Part shown: piece by piece, positions 1 through 13,800 of the stretch
Numbering within the stretch: position 1 is the first letter of the stretch
Layout: each line of letters starts with the position of its first letter
Assembly (NCBI GenBank): GCA_027886175.1
Contig: JAJNNQ010000026.1
Location: 11,446,001-11,510,000, forward strand
Reading direction: 5' to 3'
DNA length: 64,000 nucleotides
Origin: Phylloscopus collybita
Lineage: Eukaryota > Chordata > Aves > Passeriformes > Phylloscopidae
Position numbers and translations under genes: made by a program
The notes under the pieces: model-generated
What the model saw: the letters and a program-made list of their open reading frames with translations, nothing else
The model's database searches: none
What the model was told of the DNA's origin: nothing

Positions 1-3000
1 GAATCACAGCCTGAATGTGAAAGTAAAATCAGAATTCTCCTCCCTGCCCTATCAAACTCTCAGCAATCCAGGTCCAGGAGTTCTGATGGTGCCAACAGTT
101 GAGCCAGCCAATCAATCATCCTGATATCCAGATACATCACTGAAGGCTGCACCTCAGAGAGCCAAACCCAGAGGCATGCAAGCACACAGATAACCAGTCC
201 AGGCAAGGTGAGGTGGTGTCTTCTAGGAACACTAGCTAACAAAGCAAACACGTGGATGCAGAACTCTAATCGCAGTACATACTCCCTGTGCAGGTGATAC
301 CTGTACACACAGGTGTACTTAATACTTGTACACGAGAGAATAATCCAGTAGAGTTACAGAATCAGCATTGCAAATCACAGAACAAGGAGCAATTGAAGTA
401 GTGGAACTAGTAATTTTATCTGACTTGTTTTTTTTTTAAATGAAACCTACCGTTTTTATCTCTGTTGCCACTAGCATCATAGTATTCATTTGCCTTTTGA
501 AAACAAGTATGAGTAAAAACACATGTAAAAACCTATATAACAGAGGCACCTATCAAGAGAGCAAAACGTGGGACAAGATGGGGCTCACAAATCTCTGAGA
601 TAACAACAGGACTGGCTTGGTGTTGTTACTCATCCTCATGTAACAACGCCAATAGGGAAAGGAACCAAGTGCTCTTCCTGCCAGACCCTGCAATGGTCTG
701 GACCAAATCCTTTCCCTTCCAGGGTGATCAGACTACAATGGCATTTGAACACTAGAGGCCAACTAGGTCTGCCCTATTTCCAAAGACCGTGAGCCTCCTG
801 TACTCCATTGCCATTGTTTTTTTCCACCCAACTTGTTCCTCAAACACAATGAACTATAAACAATGAGCAGAGTAGTTTCCTGAGACTTCAGGCACACCTT
901 TCTAGAAGTTTTTTACTTACACTAGGGGCTTTTCCTCTTCTGGAGTTGTGAATCAATTAGCTTTTGAACAAAAAATGGCTACACAAGGAAACAATGGAAT
1001 TGCTTATATAGTGCACCACATAAGCAAAGAAATTAGCTTTTTGCTAATACAAATACCAAAATACCGTGTCCTAGTCATACTCAATTTTTTTTTTCATAAA
1101 AAGGTGTCCCTTGAAGGAATTTTTGAACCCTCTATGACCCACAAGTTCTTCCATTAATACTCCTAAATCCAGCAACAATGTTAATTATAGTTCTTTATCT
1201 TATTTATCCAATGCTGTTGCCGCATTCTTGTATGCTGTAAACAGCCTTGCTGCCTTACCCATACTTTTGGTTCCTTCCACTCCTCATCTGCTAGGCAGAG
1301 TCACTTCTTGACTGCATCTTTCTCCATTTTGCCTCCTCCCTTTTTGCCTTTCACACTGATAAACACCCACCCAATTACTAACAAAAATAGCATAGACTAC
1401 GATATTTAGTGCCCTCCCATTTTGCCTTGCATGGGCCTTTAAGATATTACAAGGTGTTATTAAGAGATACCAAAAGCAGCTTTTATTATAACCTACTTAA
1501 TTCCTCTTTTCAGGAAAAACACCAGGCAAGAGACAACTACTGACTGGTCTCAAAAGAGCAGGCACGCAAAAACTTCTGGCAACACTTGTGCTCTTGGAAA
1601 CAGCTAAGTAATCCTGTAGTAAAAAAAAACAAAATCACCACCACCACCACCACTAACAAGCCACAAACAGACCTGAATTCTTTGGTACTGTGGATCAACT
1701 GCAAAATTCCACAGACACCTGAGGTCCTTAAAGAAATTACCTGGAATACTTGCGCCTCTCAAAAACATCAGCATTTCAGATACAATTTTTTTTTTTTTTC
1801 CAGAAGGATTAGACTATTAAACTTCACTTTCCAAAGCAAAGCCCCACAGCAACAAAACTTTCATTACAAATTCCAATTCCTTAAACTTGACTAACTCAGT
1901 TACCACTGCCAGGTTTGAGTTGCAATCAGTTGAAACACCAGAGACTCAGCAGATTAAGTATTTGAATCAATGCCATGGGAATGATCGGGCTAGACTTTTC
2001 TCTAACAGGAAAGTCATAGTGACTTTTCCCTTCCAGTATCCCAACTCATCAAGGTACTTTCAGGCATTCAAAAGACAGGAACGTTTTTTATCTGCTGCAC
2101 TTTTGTTTACAGGAGACTTCTTGTATTTGCAATCTTCCTTCACATGCACACAAGTCATCTAGTCAAGGCGGCTATCTTGCAATGTTTCCCCCAGTTTGAA
2201 CCCATTTGGATCTAAAAAAAAGGCAAAATTAGTTCCTTCCACATTACCCAACCCAGAATACATCTGATAAAGCAAAACAAAGTGCAGCTGTAGCTTTTTT
2301 TTTCCCCCCCTCAAATCACTTAAAAAGCAATAGAGGAGGTCCTGGCGGCATCCAGAACTTGGAAATCTTCCTGCTCTTCTAAGCAGGATGCAAAACAACT
2401 AAGCTCTAAAGCCAGGTTCCATTTTTCCCCTCCCCACTCTTTCTGCAATTGGGCAAATTTTCAGAAACATGTATGGAGCACACTCACAATCTCACCTCAC
2501 TGTGACACCAGTGGTGCAGTTACCCTTCTGGAAGTAGGAGATAATTTCAGTCTTTCTCTTGTTGATTATTTTGACTACTACACTACTACCCAAAGACTTT
2601 TTTTATTTTTTGAGTACAATACAACAATTTTTAAGAGATTGTTACTACCAAACCAGATACTCAGAAAAAGCAATTTTTACACTTCTGTGCAATGAACAGG
2701 CAGAGCATCAGCCACCCACTTGCTTCTGCATTTCTGACTGGCCAGGGGCTCCCAGGTCAGTATGCAAATGTTCACAGCATGTTCTCTGAATCTCATTCTT
2801 CTGTTCGGGCTAAGGAGCCTAGGCATCTACTTCTGGACGTGCATTTCCCTTCTGAGGAATAGGCACTGCTCAACCTGACATGCAGACATAGCTTCCCCTC
2901 TTCCTAGTTCAAGAACACTGGGGAATACACCTTGTATATCACTGCAAAGTGTTCAAATGCTGGAGAGAACATCACTTAGTGCTCCGACACAGCTTTTCAG

Positions 3001-4157
3001 CTTTCCTACTTCAGTCTAAACACATGCCCTGGTTTTCTACTTCAGACAAAAATAGTTAGTAAGCTGCAGGAGGAAAACCAACTTCTTTGTCTTAACATCT
3101 CAACTTTAGGCCCACTTATGCAAGTATTAAGGAAGACATAAATTTCAAAAGGTCTGTAACACCCACTCTGTACTGAAAGAGTTTTCTAGGCAGCTTACAA
3201 CCCTGCAAGGCTAGACTTTTTTTTCAAGAAATGAACAAAAAACATAAAAGACAGTGTTTATTTTCCAGCATTTCATTTTAATAATTTAATACGATGCTAT
3301 CCCTTTATGTAAGTCAACTTTATTATTTACTATCATTTTAATTCTGTTCCTTAATTTCAACTGCTGTTATTCCAAGAACCAAAAACTGCATTTCCTCAAT
3401 TTACAGTCAGAACACAAGACGCTTTCCACAGAAATCTTACATAAAATAAAACATAAATAAAATAAAACAGAATATATGTTTACCTCTAAACTAATTGAGT
3501 CTTATGTGTCTAATGTGCTCTAGATCAGTAACATGTGAGAGTACTGTTAATGTCTTTAAAGTTTAGTAAACATCATTAATTTCACCGGTGAGTTTTGTGA
3601 CACCGGTTGCAGCAGTAAATCTGCTGCGTTTGGCAACTGCCAAGCCCGTTCTTGACATGTTTTAGGTGTCACTATACCCCACTATTAATTAATCATTTAG
3701 ACTAACCTTTAGGCCAACGAGGGCTAGGGAATAAAGGTTTCTACGACCAGAAGAGTGCATTGTAAGCCATAACTCACAACAGCGGATGCCTAAAGATCCA
3801 GTTGTGGAAGAAGCGAGAGCACACCTGCTCCTCTCCCGCAGCTTCTCCCCCGATACCCCGGGAGGTCGCTGCTCGGGGGGCAGGGATGCGAGCGCCCATC
3901 CTGGCAGGGAGGCGAGGGGAGCTGCCTTTCCCCTCGGGGGGTATTCCCGAGCGCCCCAGCAGGTCCGGCCTGGCCCAGCCCTTCAGAGGGGTCTGGCTCC
4001 TGCGGCCCCCGGGGCTCGGACACTGCCGGCCGGAGCGGCGCCGCGGGCAGCGAGAGCCCCCGGCCGGGACATCTCCTGCGCCCGGGCTGCAGGCGGGGAA
4101 GGCCCGAGGCGGAGCGGGCTGGAAGCCACGCCGACCCCTTCCCCCGCCGCCCCTCAC
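1..4157 (-). other. SLC16A10: SLC16A10 intron 1, 5' part (runs off the window)
   Basis: AT-rich non-coding sequence that follows the exon 1 donor (GTGAGG on the minus strand, read from 4157 downwards). No later SLC16A10 exon, with its MCT transmembrane segments, is present, so the intron exceeds 4.1 kb. It holds short simple repeats, such as a CAC/ACC trinucleotide run near 1636-1652 and several T or A runs. The small open frames are AT-biased, have no recognisable domain and look like chance. Confidence 0.85.
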
Positions 4158-4524
4158 CTGTTTTAAAGACCAGCTGCTTGTCCTCGCTGCTGCCGAAGAG
4201 CCGGAGCATGGAGACGAAGAGGACCCCGCACGAGTTCTGAATGCCGAAGACGGCGCCGTTGCACCACATGGCGGCCAGCATCACCACCCAGCCCCAGCCG
4301 CCCTCGGGGGGCTCCGGCGCCTCAGCGCTCTCAGGGCAGCCCGGGCTCCTGGGGGCCTCCGCCGCCGCCCCGGGCTGGGCCCCGCTCTCGCCGCCCCCGG
4401 GGCACCACTCGCCGCCGTTCTCCCGCCGCGGCTCCTCGACGGCCGGCGGGCCGGGCACGGGGGTCGCGGCGGCGGGCTCTCCCCCCGAGCCCTGCGGCTC
4501 CAGCTGCTCGCTCACCGGCGCCAT
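4158..4524 (-). CDS. SLC16A10: SLC16A10 (MCT10/TAT1) first coding exon, partial gene
   Basis: First coding exon (122 codons plus one base) of monocarboxylate transporter 10, a plasma-membrane carrier of aromatic amino acids and of the thyroid hormones T3 and T4. The first ~72 residues form a Pro/Glu/Gly/Ala-rich cytosolic tail. Then come the MCT-family signature EGGWGW (residues 74-79) and the first membrane helix (about 78-105, including MLAAMWCNGAVFGIQN and SCGVLFVSML). The exon ends at QLVFKT with a phase-1 donor (CAG|GTGAGG), the position at which human MCT10 continues with AWVG. The ATG has A at -3 and G at +4. The N-terminal tail differs strongly from the human one, as is usual in this family, while the helix is nearly identical. 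The remaining exons lie outside the window to the left. The close paralogue SLC16A2 is less likely because the helix wording matches MCT10 best. Confidence 0.95.
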
Positions 4525-4646
4525 CCTCAGAGCGGGCGCCAGACCTTCCAGGCGCTCCGCTCCGCTCCCGCCTTCCCGCTCCTTCTCCTCGCGACCTCTC
4601 GTCCCCCACCCGCTTCAGCCCCTGGCTGCGGGCATCCTGCGGCGCC

Positions 4647-4676
4647 CTGTCTATCTGTCTGTCTGTCTCTGTCTAT
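4647..4676. repeat. GACA/GATA microsatellite in SLC16A10 5' UTR
   Basis: Tetranucleotide run (CTGT/CTAT on plus, GACA/GATA on minus) of about 30 bases. It lies between the TATA-like element and the start codon and so is probably transcribed in the 5' leader. Its length is likely to vary between individuals. Confidence 0.8.
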
Positions 4677-4745
4677 CCGCCCGCCGATGCGCGGGACCGA
4701 GCGAGGCCAGCGCACGCCCCCCTCTTCCCGCCGCACCGCCGCCGC

Positions 4746-4812
4746 TTTATTTTAAAAGGGGGGCTCCCTCGGGGGCGTCAGCGGCATGAGCGCTTCCCTC
4801 CGCGCCGATTGG
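4746..4812 (-). promoter_or_regulatory. SLC16A10: Candidate core promoter: CCAAT box and TATA-like element
   Basis: On the minus strand a CCAAT box (4808-4812, in GGCCAATCGGCG, a good NF-Y match) lies about 55 bases upstream of an A/T block TTTTAAAATAAAG (4746-4757), the only AT-rich stretch in this part of the island. Transcription would then begin near 4720, about 200 bases before the ATG. The motifs are visible; their use is inferred. Confidence 0.45.
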
Positions 4813-7800
4813 CCGCGGGAGGGGAGGAGGGAGGGGGGCCGGGGAAAGGCAGGCTCCTCTCCGGGGCCCCCCCACCTCGCCCGCTCTCTGGCTGTCGGGC
4901 GGAGGGGGTGGAGCGGGGCGGGCCCGCAGTGAGCGCACCGTGCCGCGGCCGCGCGGGGCGGGGGCGCGGGGACGCGGAGGGCGAGGCTGGCAGCCAGCGG
5001 TTAACGGCCGCCGGGAAGGGGCGGGAGCGCCCCGAGCCTGCACACAGGTACCGCGCACTGCCCTCGCCGGGCACCGCGGTAAACAAGCCCCTGGCCCCGC
5101 TCCCGGGCCCTGCCCGCTCCCCACGAGGCAGGGCAGCTGCGCCCAGCGGTGTCCCGCCCGAGCCGGGCGAGGGGGAAAACTCTGAAACTTCCGCCCCGGC
5201 CGTTCGCAAACAACAACGAAATAAAGAGAAGCCGCCCCAAAACGCGCACCTCCCGCCACGCACGCCCCACACACTGGCGGAGATGGCCGGCTCTCGGCCC
5301 TGCCCGGCGCTCTCTGGCCTCTGCGGAGCTGCAACGCCCACCCTCCTCCCCGAGGGCACGGCCGCCAGCCCCGGCGCGGAGGCTCCAGGGCCCTCGGGGT
5401 ATCCGCTGTCCTCCGGGACAGCTGTCCACCTCCCCTTGGGACACCCTGTGCAGGGGGACACCGTGCGGGAACCGCTTCTGCCCTGTTGTCTTTCCTGCTT
5501 TTTAACAGAGGAAGAGAAAGTACTTGCTCCTGCACACCTCTTGACATGTTTCCCATTTGCACTGAGACATCAACTCTTGACCTTTCCTCCCCACAGCCAG
5601 GGAAGTGAGGGGATAGCACAGGTCAGGAGTGTTAAATGACAAGTTTTTGATCCATGATCCTGCTTCCAAGCTTGCAGAAGCACATCTGCTCTGCTCTTCG
5701 GCAGCTACTTACGTTTTTAGCAATTTGAGCTGGATGAGGAAGAGAGCTTCTTGAAAGAAAATCAGCTGATTAAATCTAGATACTTGTCCTTCCCTGTGAG
5801 ATCTGGATGGCTGAACATGTCCTCTTGCATTCATACAGCATCCCAATTTCTTCCCTCAGAGCCTGGGCTGCTACTGCTGTGCCCTCTGTGCCATCCAACT
5901 CCCCAGCCAGCCTGCCAAAGCTGCCCCTGGGCTGCTCCTTTTTTGATCCTGAATCACCTTCTCCGTCCTTCCTACCAGTGGCCATGCAGAAAAACAAAGC
6001 CTAGTCCAAAACAAGGCACAGATTCTTAAGAACATGTCTTCTGGTTCAGCACACATTGCTCTCCACATGAAAAGTAGCAGTAGCTAAGGAAAGAAAACCA
6101 TGTAACAAGGTAGAATACATTTCTTGTTATAATGAAGTGCATTTTATAGATGCACTAATCTTGCTGCACACTCACTGTCTTGTTACCTATGCCCTTCTAA
6201 GTGAAACATAAAAACATTACACATAAACATACAGCAGTAGAATTCAGAAAAAAAAAAATAAAAGCCCAGCAACAAAAGACAATACAGTTTTATGAAATAT
6301 GTAAGTATTATCAAAGCAAAGAGAGAATATTTGGCCGACCACTGAAAAACACATCTGTTCCCCCCAAGGAACAAGTCTGGATGCTTATTAAAACCCCAAG
6401 CCTACGATAAGCTTAACTATGCTCAAAATATTTCATAAGCAATTTAATGTGCAAAAGTTAACAGTTCACATTCTCTGCTAAGTCTTTGTCCAGAAGCTGT
6501 TTTCTAAATCTGTTGAGCTTTCTTACAGTCATTAAAGCTTCCTCCACAATATAACATTTTTGAACTGTTATGACAGAGCAAACCAACTCTTTTGCTTTCA
6601 GATTGAATCTTCATTACATTTGTCAGCAACAATTAACTCAAACTTTCAGTTGCATAAAAATAAACAAGGACAAAATCCAAGACTGGATCTTAATGTGACT
6701 GATGCCAGGGGTCACAGTTCCACAAACTCTTAGATATGTTTCTTAGTGAGACTCCTCAGATGAGAGTCCTGAATGGGAGGCTATGAACTGTATGATGGAA
6801 AGTCAAATCAGCTTGAGGGAAGCATCACATATTTTTTTCAGTGGCACTGAAACACTGGACAGTGTTCAGTTAAGCTCAAGACTCTCTCTGCATATTTTTC
6901 TAGGTAATATTTATGTACTGCAGTTTCATTAGCTTGTTTCCTATAAACACTACAGTGACTCCCCCCCTTTTTAAAGGATGTGTCCTTAAGAAAACCCATT
7001 GTGAACATATTGTGTGCAGCTTCCACTTCTGTGCATTTTTTAAAAAATATTCTATTTTCCAGTCATTAAGGGATACCCTGATGGGTATGAACAAATTACT
7101 TTCTCTTTCTCCTCACATTTGGGAATTTATAGTCTGAAAATCAGATTCTCCAGTACATATTCTCCAGTTATTACAAATGTGATGTCTATAACTATTCTGA
7201 ATTTCTTCAACATTCTGTACCTTGTTGTCCTACTGCTATTTAGCTAAAGTAAAAAAAAAAAAAAAATTGTAGTATTTATATTTCAAAAAATTTAGGCTCA
7301 TAGGATCTTCCTTTACAGGCCTTAAGTAGGTTTCTAGAGAAACTTTGTACCTCTTTGGTACACTCTGCTCCTCTCAAGAGCTAAGCCTCTTCCCGTTTTT
7401 GAGAGAGGTCTCTTGAGATCTCAGTTATTTCCCTGGTAGTTCCCGAGAACAAGAACAATAAAATCTCACTCTTCATAGTCAGATAATTTCCATAGAAAAT
7501 GTATTTTGCAAACAGAGTATGGGTAGGTTTACTGCAGTTTGATTTCTGAAGTTTTTTATTTCTGTTTTTTGTAACCCCAAAGATTCACAATAAAAGCACT
7601 GGTGTTGGATTATTGCTATCAAAGAACTTTAAAAATATTATTTTAAAAAATAATACTAACTCTGGAAAAGTACATGAAAGGAAAGCCATCTTTGTGGCTA
7701 TTTGAGCCCTGTATGTTCACAAGAAAAACAGTTGAAAAGGAAAAACAAGGAAGATGGACATTAATCACCATAAAACAGTAAAAATAAAGAGATTACAGAG

Positions 7801-10800
7801 ATATAGAAGATATACCTCATATATAGATAACTGCATATGTTTCAGCTAAATTGTTGTTATAAACTAAAAGAAAAAAATCATAAAGCCAACAGCAAAACAG
7901 AGAGAAAAGTGGAAAAAAACAAGAGAGTACGGATAAGCTGAGAGATGTGATGTGAGGAAAGCCTTGGGTTTGTCTAAGATTCCTTCCTGTTTATGGTAAT
8001 GTGCTTATTTTACATGTTTTATTAATACCCTACAGCTGATAACAAATAGCAATTGTGCATGCAGAAGACATAATACTCTGCGACAGACATCTGCTATGGT
8101 GGTACTTAGGCTGTTCCTATTTTAGGATCAATACATAAAAGGCCAATGCCAAAGGAGGAATTTGCCCAATCATTTGTGGACTTTCAAAAGCCTCAGGGGC
8201 TGGGAAATGGCATCTTCTGCAACCCTATCTGAAATTCTAGCCAGCTCCCTATTAAACATTGACTCACTTTCTCACAAGCTATTGAAAATAGACCAGGACT
8301 TCAGTAGCTCTCACATGCAGCACTTTCTTTGACCATAAAGAATATTTCAATTGCCTATGACTTAAAAAAAAAAACAACCACAAAACCTATATTGTTGAAT
8401 GATGCTGTTAGTGACACACCAAGACAGCTTTTCCATAAACCATTTTATTTTTAAAGTCGTGTCGTACTCCACAAACATAAAGTGCACAGAACGCCAAGCC
8501 TGAAGAATATGTGTTCAGAGAGTTTAACTCTTTCCTCTGTTGATCTGATTAGAATTTGTACTGTAATCGACGAAAAGGATATGCCTACATCATCCAGAAA
8601 AAAATAGGTCTTCAGTAAAATGCCTAACTTTACCACAGATTTTCAACAAGCTGTACAGTAGAAGCAAATCCAAGAAAGAGAGGAGATGAGGCTAATATAA
8701 AATCTAGTGACCAGTTAGGCTAATACACAACATTAATGACTAAGCCTTTCTGTTCTTTAATTTTCAGCTAAGACACCTATTCAGCAGAAGGACTTGGACT
8801 TAGGTCAGAAAGATGAGATAAACAGGATAACCATTAAAGCACAAAAAACATATGGTATCGCCAATTGCGTGAAGATCAACATTAGATTAAATCCTATTCA
8901 GTAAGCAGTGTTTATGCATCTCTCAGCCAGACAGGATGTTCTACTGATGTTTCAGACTTGGCTCCAGCTGAGTTGTACGAACTACCAGGGTTTCATCTGA
9001 CTGCTGAGCAGATGAGTCACATTTTCAAAGGTAAAAACCACAGATTTTACTTGTTAACTGTGGAGAGGGTTGAAAGTGTCTAATGTAAATTTGATATTAC
9101 CTACAGTAGAAGTTTTCTAGACTGCTATTAGTTGTCAAGATATAGGTTCCCTCCTAATTCCAACCAGTACGAGAGAGGGAAAGAAAGTAGACTAAATGTC
9201 TAATCAGTAAAGCTAAGGAAAAGCAACACGTCCAGTTCCCACTTCTGCATTTATTTAAAACACCAATTCCAGACTTAACATTTTCCCTTCCTTGACCTTA
9301 TGGCTCAGGTCTGGCTTCTTTACAAGTTAAACTCAAGTTTAGTTTATCATTCAGTGAAGAGTGGATGGGAGTTGACCAGCTGTTGCCTGGAATATGGCTG
9401 ATGCATAACTGCTGCTATTAAAGGTGGGCAAGTGAAAGAAAGTAGCAGTCAGTAGCTGTCAAAGGCCTCTGCCCCTGCCAATCCCCAGCTGCACAAAGCT
9501 GAATTTTTGATGGCAGACTTTTAGTGTAGGATTTCCCTAGCCTACCTTGTCACTGTCTCCACTGTGAACCTCTGATCAGGGACGTCATCTATGTAGTGTT
9601 GGTAGCTGGGAACAGGGGCACAAATTACTTTAAACATTAGCACTTATGATGAGATAAGTGATACTGAAAGAGCCCAGATGACTAGCTTAGATGTATGAGT
9701 GAGAACTCGACACCTAAAATTTGGTGAAATTAATCCCACCCATGGCTATTAAGTTGAAAAACATCTTAAGATAATTTTTATTCTGACCTCAAACACGGAA
9801 TTCGTTTTGATCCTATTGCTAAATGAGGAAGCATGAAGAATACGTTGTCCTAGCACGATCATTCACCTCTCTCTTGGCAGTGAAATAACTAACAGAGCTG
9901 GCAATGTTCTCATTCAGCTTCAAAGTTAACATCTCTTTCAAATGAGCAGGAACTGCTTCAAGCCATTGTTCTAGGCTGTCTTCAGGCTTGGTTTGATGCC
10001 ACTACGCAGGTCAAGTATTTCATATTGTATGCATTATAATAGGACCCAAGCACCTCACAGTTCCTTCCTTTGTTTATGTAGATTTAATATTTCCAGACCA
10101 CCTTTGCAATCTCAAGAACTCAATTTTGTTTTCAACATAAGCTTGGAGCATCAGAGAAGCAAATGTTTTACCAAATCAACCAAATCAGATTGTTGTCTAG
10201 AAGCAGATTTTAGTTGGTTGCTCAGCGGCCACTCAGTTAACTTTTCAGGCTGCAAAAAGTTGAAAAAAACCCAAACAACTATTACCTCTGACGTACTACC
10301 TGGAGTGAAAAACCACCAGGAAGAGAAGTGACACTAATCTTGCTCACTTGATTTTTATGAATTTTCACTTCTATGGAAGTTAAATTGACTTTGTTGATCA
10401 CTGTTGTCCGTTCGTCCCTTTGAAAATATTTCTGTATTAAAGGCTATACCAAGGGCTAGCAGGTGGTAGTGGCCCCATTTCAAGGTATGATTTACAACAC
10501 TGTCAGCATTTTACTTACTAGGTAAGCAAAACTGTGTATCTAAGTGAGTCAATTCAAATATTAAGGCATAATAAAACTGTTAACAAAGTCTTCCATGTAG
10601 AAAGTCTACTTGCCTTTGCAAATTGAGCAGATTTGTGATGAGAAATACAACATAAAAAAGTCTGACATTTTAAGACTGTTATAGCAGTTCTAAATACAGC
10701 AAATAATAGTTTTGGGCTGTACATATTTGCATGGAAGTATTTAAACTATATCAGACATTAAATATATGGTAAATCATTTCATGCATCTACCTTGCAGCTG

Positions 10801-13800
10801 GTACAGAAGGACTTCATTCCATTCTGTTTTTCTACTCAAGAAGAGTTTCTTTAATATGTGAAAGATTAACAAACATTATATATTTTCATTTTTTTAAATT
10901 CTAAATTATTGTCCTCAGTCTACATCTACTTTTTAACTATCATCTGAAATCCTGAATTTGAAGTTGGGTATCCCACAAGAAAAAACCCAATCTTTTGCAT
11001 GTCAGTAAAAAAAAAAAAAAAAATTACCTACTCTCTCTGGTTCACTTTTCTCCAATTGATAGGTTATTTAACACATAATTCATGCCATGTATGGTAATAT
11101 GGGTAAAATAGATTTCAACAAAGGTATATGAAAATGCAACATTAGTTTGACTGTATTTTGTTAAATAAGCATAACAATTCTTGTTAGCACCATTAAATAT
11201 CTCCACTCTTTCAGAAGCAAAATTAAATTAATCCTTCTGTTGACAGGGACTTCTTAGAAGTTAAATAAATCCTGTATCAGTGGCCTTCCTCTAAATATGT
11301 ATTTACTTTGTGGCTAAGTAAAAATCTACCACTTGCTCAAAAGTAAGCACATTCATAGGCCCTGCACTTTCTATTTATACTCTGATAAAATCTATCCCTA
11401 CTGATTAATGGGATAACTGTTACTTTACATACAAAAATAAAATAAATTAATGCAAAAAGATTACTAGTATAGCATATATTCACACAAGTCAATTTCATTA
11501 AGGAATCCTAAATTTCTCTCCCTATTACTTAGGCTGAGCAAGACAATGTGCTACCCCTGGCCAGCCTCAACCATGAGGAGTACGAGGTTACCTTACAGCT
11601 GGTGGTTCATAGTGCAGCATTTACTTGAAAGCCAGATGTGAATCCTTCAGGTTCAGTGGCTCCCAAGTGCTCTTTGTCCTCCCTCTGAAACAGCATTTTT
11701 CATATCTCAAGAGATGTACATAGGCTAAGATTCCTCTCTGGGAATCCTAGATGCATTCCCTAAGAGAGATAAAATTAATAATCAATTTTCTTTATCATCA
11801 TAATGATCTTCCCAATTATTTAAAATAAAGACTATGTAAAGATTTTATATTACAGAAGCTTCTGATCACAGCACTGTGACATAGCAAGATCTGTTTTCAG
11901 GCAGAATTATTCAGTATATAATAGATTTGACCATTTATTTGTCTGTTTGTTTCATGTATTTTAGTTAGAAACACTTTAAAGAAAACACTTCCCTCCTTCT
12001 CTCATCAGGGTGAAGTCAAGGTCATGTTATTTCAATTCCCTGGGATAGTAATATTTAAAATGAAATGACACTCCACCTAATTATTTTAAAGCCTTCAACT
12101 CCTGTAAGCTCTTCAAGTAACATCTAAACCTTTAAGGAGTTGCCAACTGTTTGAATAATACAGTACACAGAGCACCACCCTTTGAGGGAAAGCTTGCACG
12201 TTCAAATTGGGCCAAATAAGCAATAAGACAATATAAACCCAAGCCACTTAAACCACATGAATAATTCCCAGACACTTAGAAATCTGATTTATAACCATGC
12301 ACAGGCAGTGCTATCATCATTCCAGAATTCACTTTGCTGGAATTTACTGAAGGATACTGCTGTCTACTAAAAGGTTTTTACAATTGATAAGACCTATAAT
12401 GCTACTGACTGGGCATGAAAACTGAGTACTAAATAATGTACAATTATTCTATTTGAGGTAAATTTGCTATGGAGAATAACACTATTAATCATTAAGTCAT
12501 CTCAGGTTTCTGTATTACCAAAATACACCTAATATTCCCACTAAGAAAGCCACCCCTGACATAAGGAGGTGATCTTAAAAATAACCTGGGACCCTTAGTT
12601 TTACAGAAAGAATGTTTGCTGACCTTTAATGACCCACCTTGTTCCCAGAAAAACTTTGTAATTTTGTAATACCTTTGATCTTAAGACATTTTTCTAATTG
12701 TATTTCTGCAGGATATTTGATGTGCTGCCACCAGTCAGTAGAAAAGCAGGAAGTTAAAGTACTACCAACCTTTCTTATATATACCATTTTATATCCACAT
12801 ATACAAGAGGACCTTTTTTAATGAGTTAGTTTAATATTCCAAGGATGTGGAAAAAAGTTGAACAAGAAAATTAATTATTCTTACATAAAACTGTTTACAT
12901 ATGAATGATTATGGAGTAAAAACAGACCTTTTAGTTGTTTTTGCACATGAATTATTGTGGGGTTACTACAGAGCTTTAACTTTAGACCATCTTTTACTTT
13001 ATGCAATCTAATAACTTGCACCCACATAGCAAATGGGAATAGTTAACCTGGTGTCAAATCTCCTTGCAGAAACCCTTGTTAAAACCCTGCTCACCTGTAT
13101 ACATCCAGCCTCCTATCTGCTTTTTTCTTGGGAAAAATAAAGTTCTTTATTCAGTGTAAGAAGTGTTGATCCACTCCAATTTAAATACAATTAGCAAGAT
13201 TGTTACACAGGTTGCAGTTGCCAGATCTTTATGGCTGGTAATATCTCTGCCAAAGTACACAGTATATTTTGGTTTCAGTATGACTTTGCAAGGCTATCAG
13301 GTGGAAAAAGCAGGTTTTTGGTTCTGCAATGAATGTAAGCATAGCCTGGAATTACGGACACTTACAAAAGACCCCAGACTTGTGTTTGACCTCAACTTTC
13401 ACAGTAGGACTGATAGTCTAGGGTAACCTCCAAAGGGATTTGAGTGGAACTTTTCCCATTTTGCTTTTCCTGATGTGCAGGATCAGTGTGAGAGATAGAC
13501 TTCTGATTTTTTTCTAGCCAAGACGTGTTCTTCTTATAAAGATGAGCTGTCACTCTGCTTTTGGAGAGCAATATATGAGAAGATACTAACTGAAAGCATT
13601 AGTTGCCACAGTAGGCTCGATGTCTCTTCTCTGGATATACAGCAGCTTAGTCTGGTTGTATCAAAACGCAATCTCCCACATTTCAAAGCTTTGCTGATGC
13701 AGAGAGACACCATGTTCCTAACTCTGGATTTCTCAAGCAAATTGCCAGGTGCAGACCTATGTTTAACTCCATTTTCACCACCATGAGCCTCTTCTCTCTC

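Larger units (their letters stand above)
3830..5480. promoter_or_regulatory. SLC16A10: CpG island over SLC16A10 promoter and first exon
   Basis: About 1.6 kb of very GC-rich, CpG-dense sequence with sharp edges against AT-rich flanks. It covers exon 1, the 5' UTR and some 900 bases upstream. Long open frames exist on both strands here, up to about 317 codons, but they follow from the scarcity of AT-rich stop codons; only the frame with the MCT helix is a real exon. Confidence 0.9.

Noticed and set aside
3802..4755. 317-codon plus-strand open frame in the SLC16A10 island
   Set aside because: It is the antisense shadow of exon 1 in CpG-rich DNA; the composition is Pro/Ala/Arg/Gly with no domain.
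4747..5619. 290-codon minus-strand open frame upstream of SLC16A10
   Set aside because: Open only because GC-rich sequence lacks stops; it lies upstream of the real start and has no recognisable motif.
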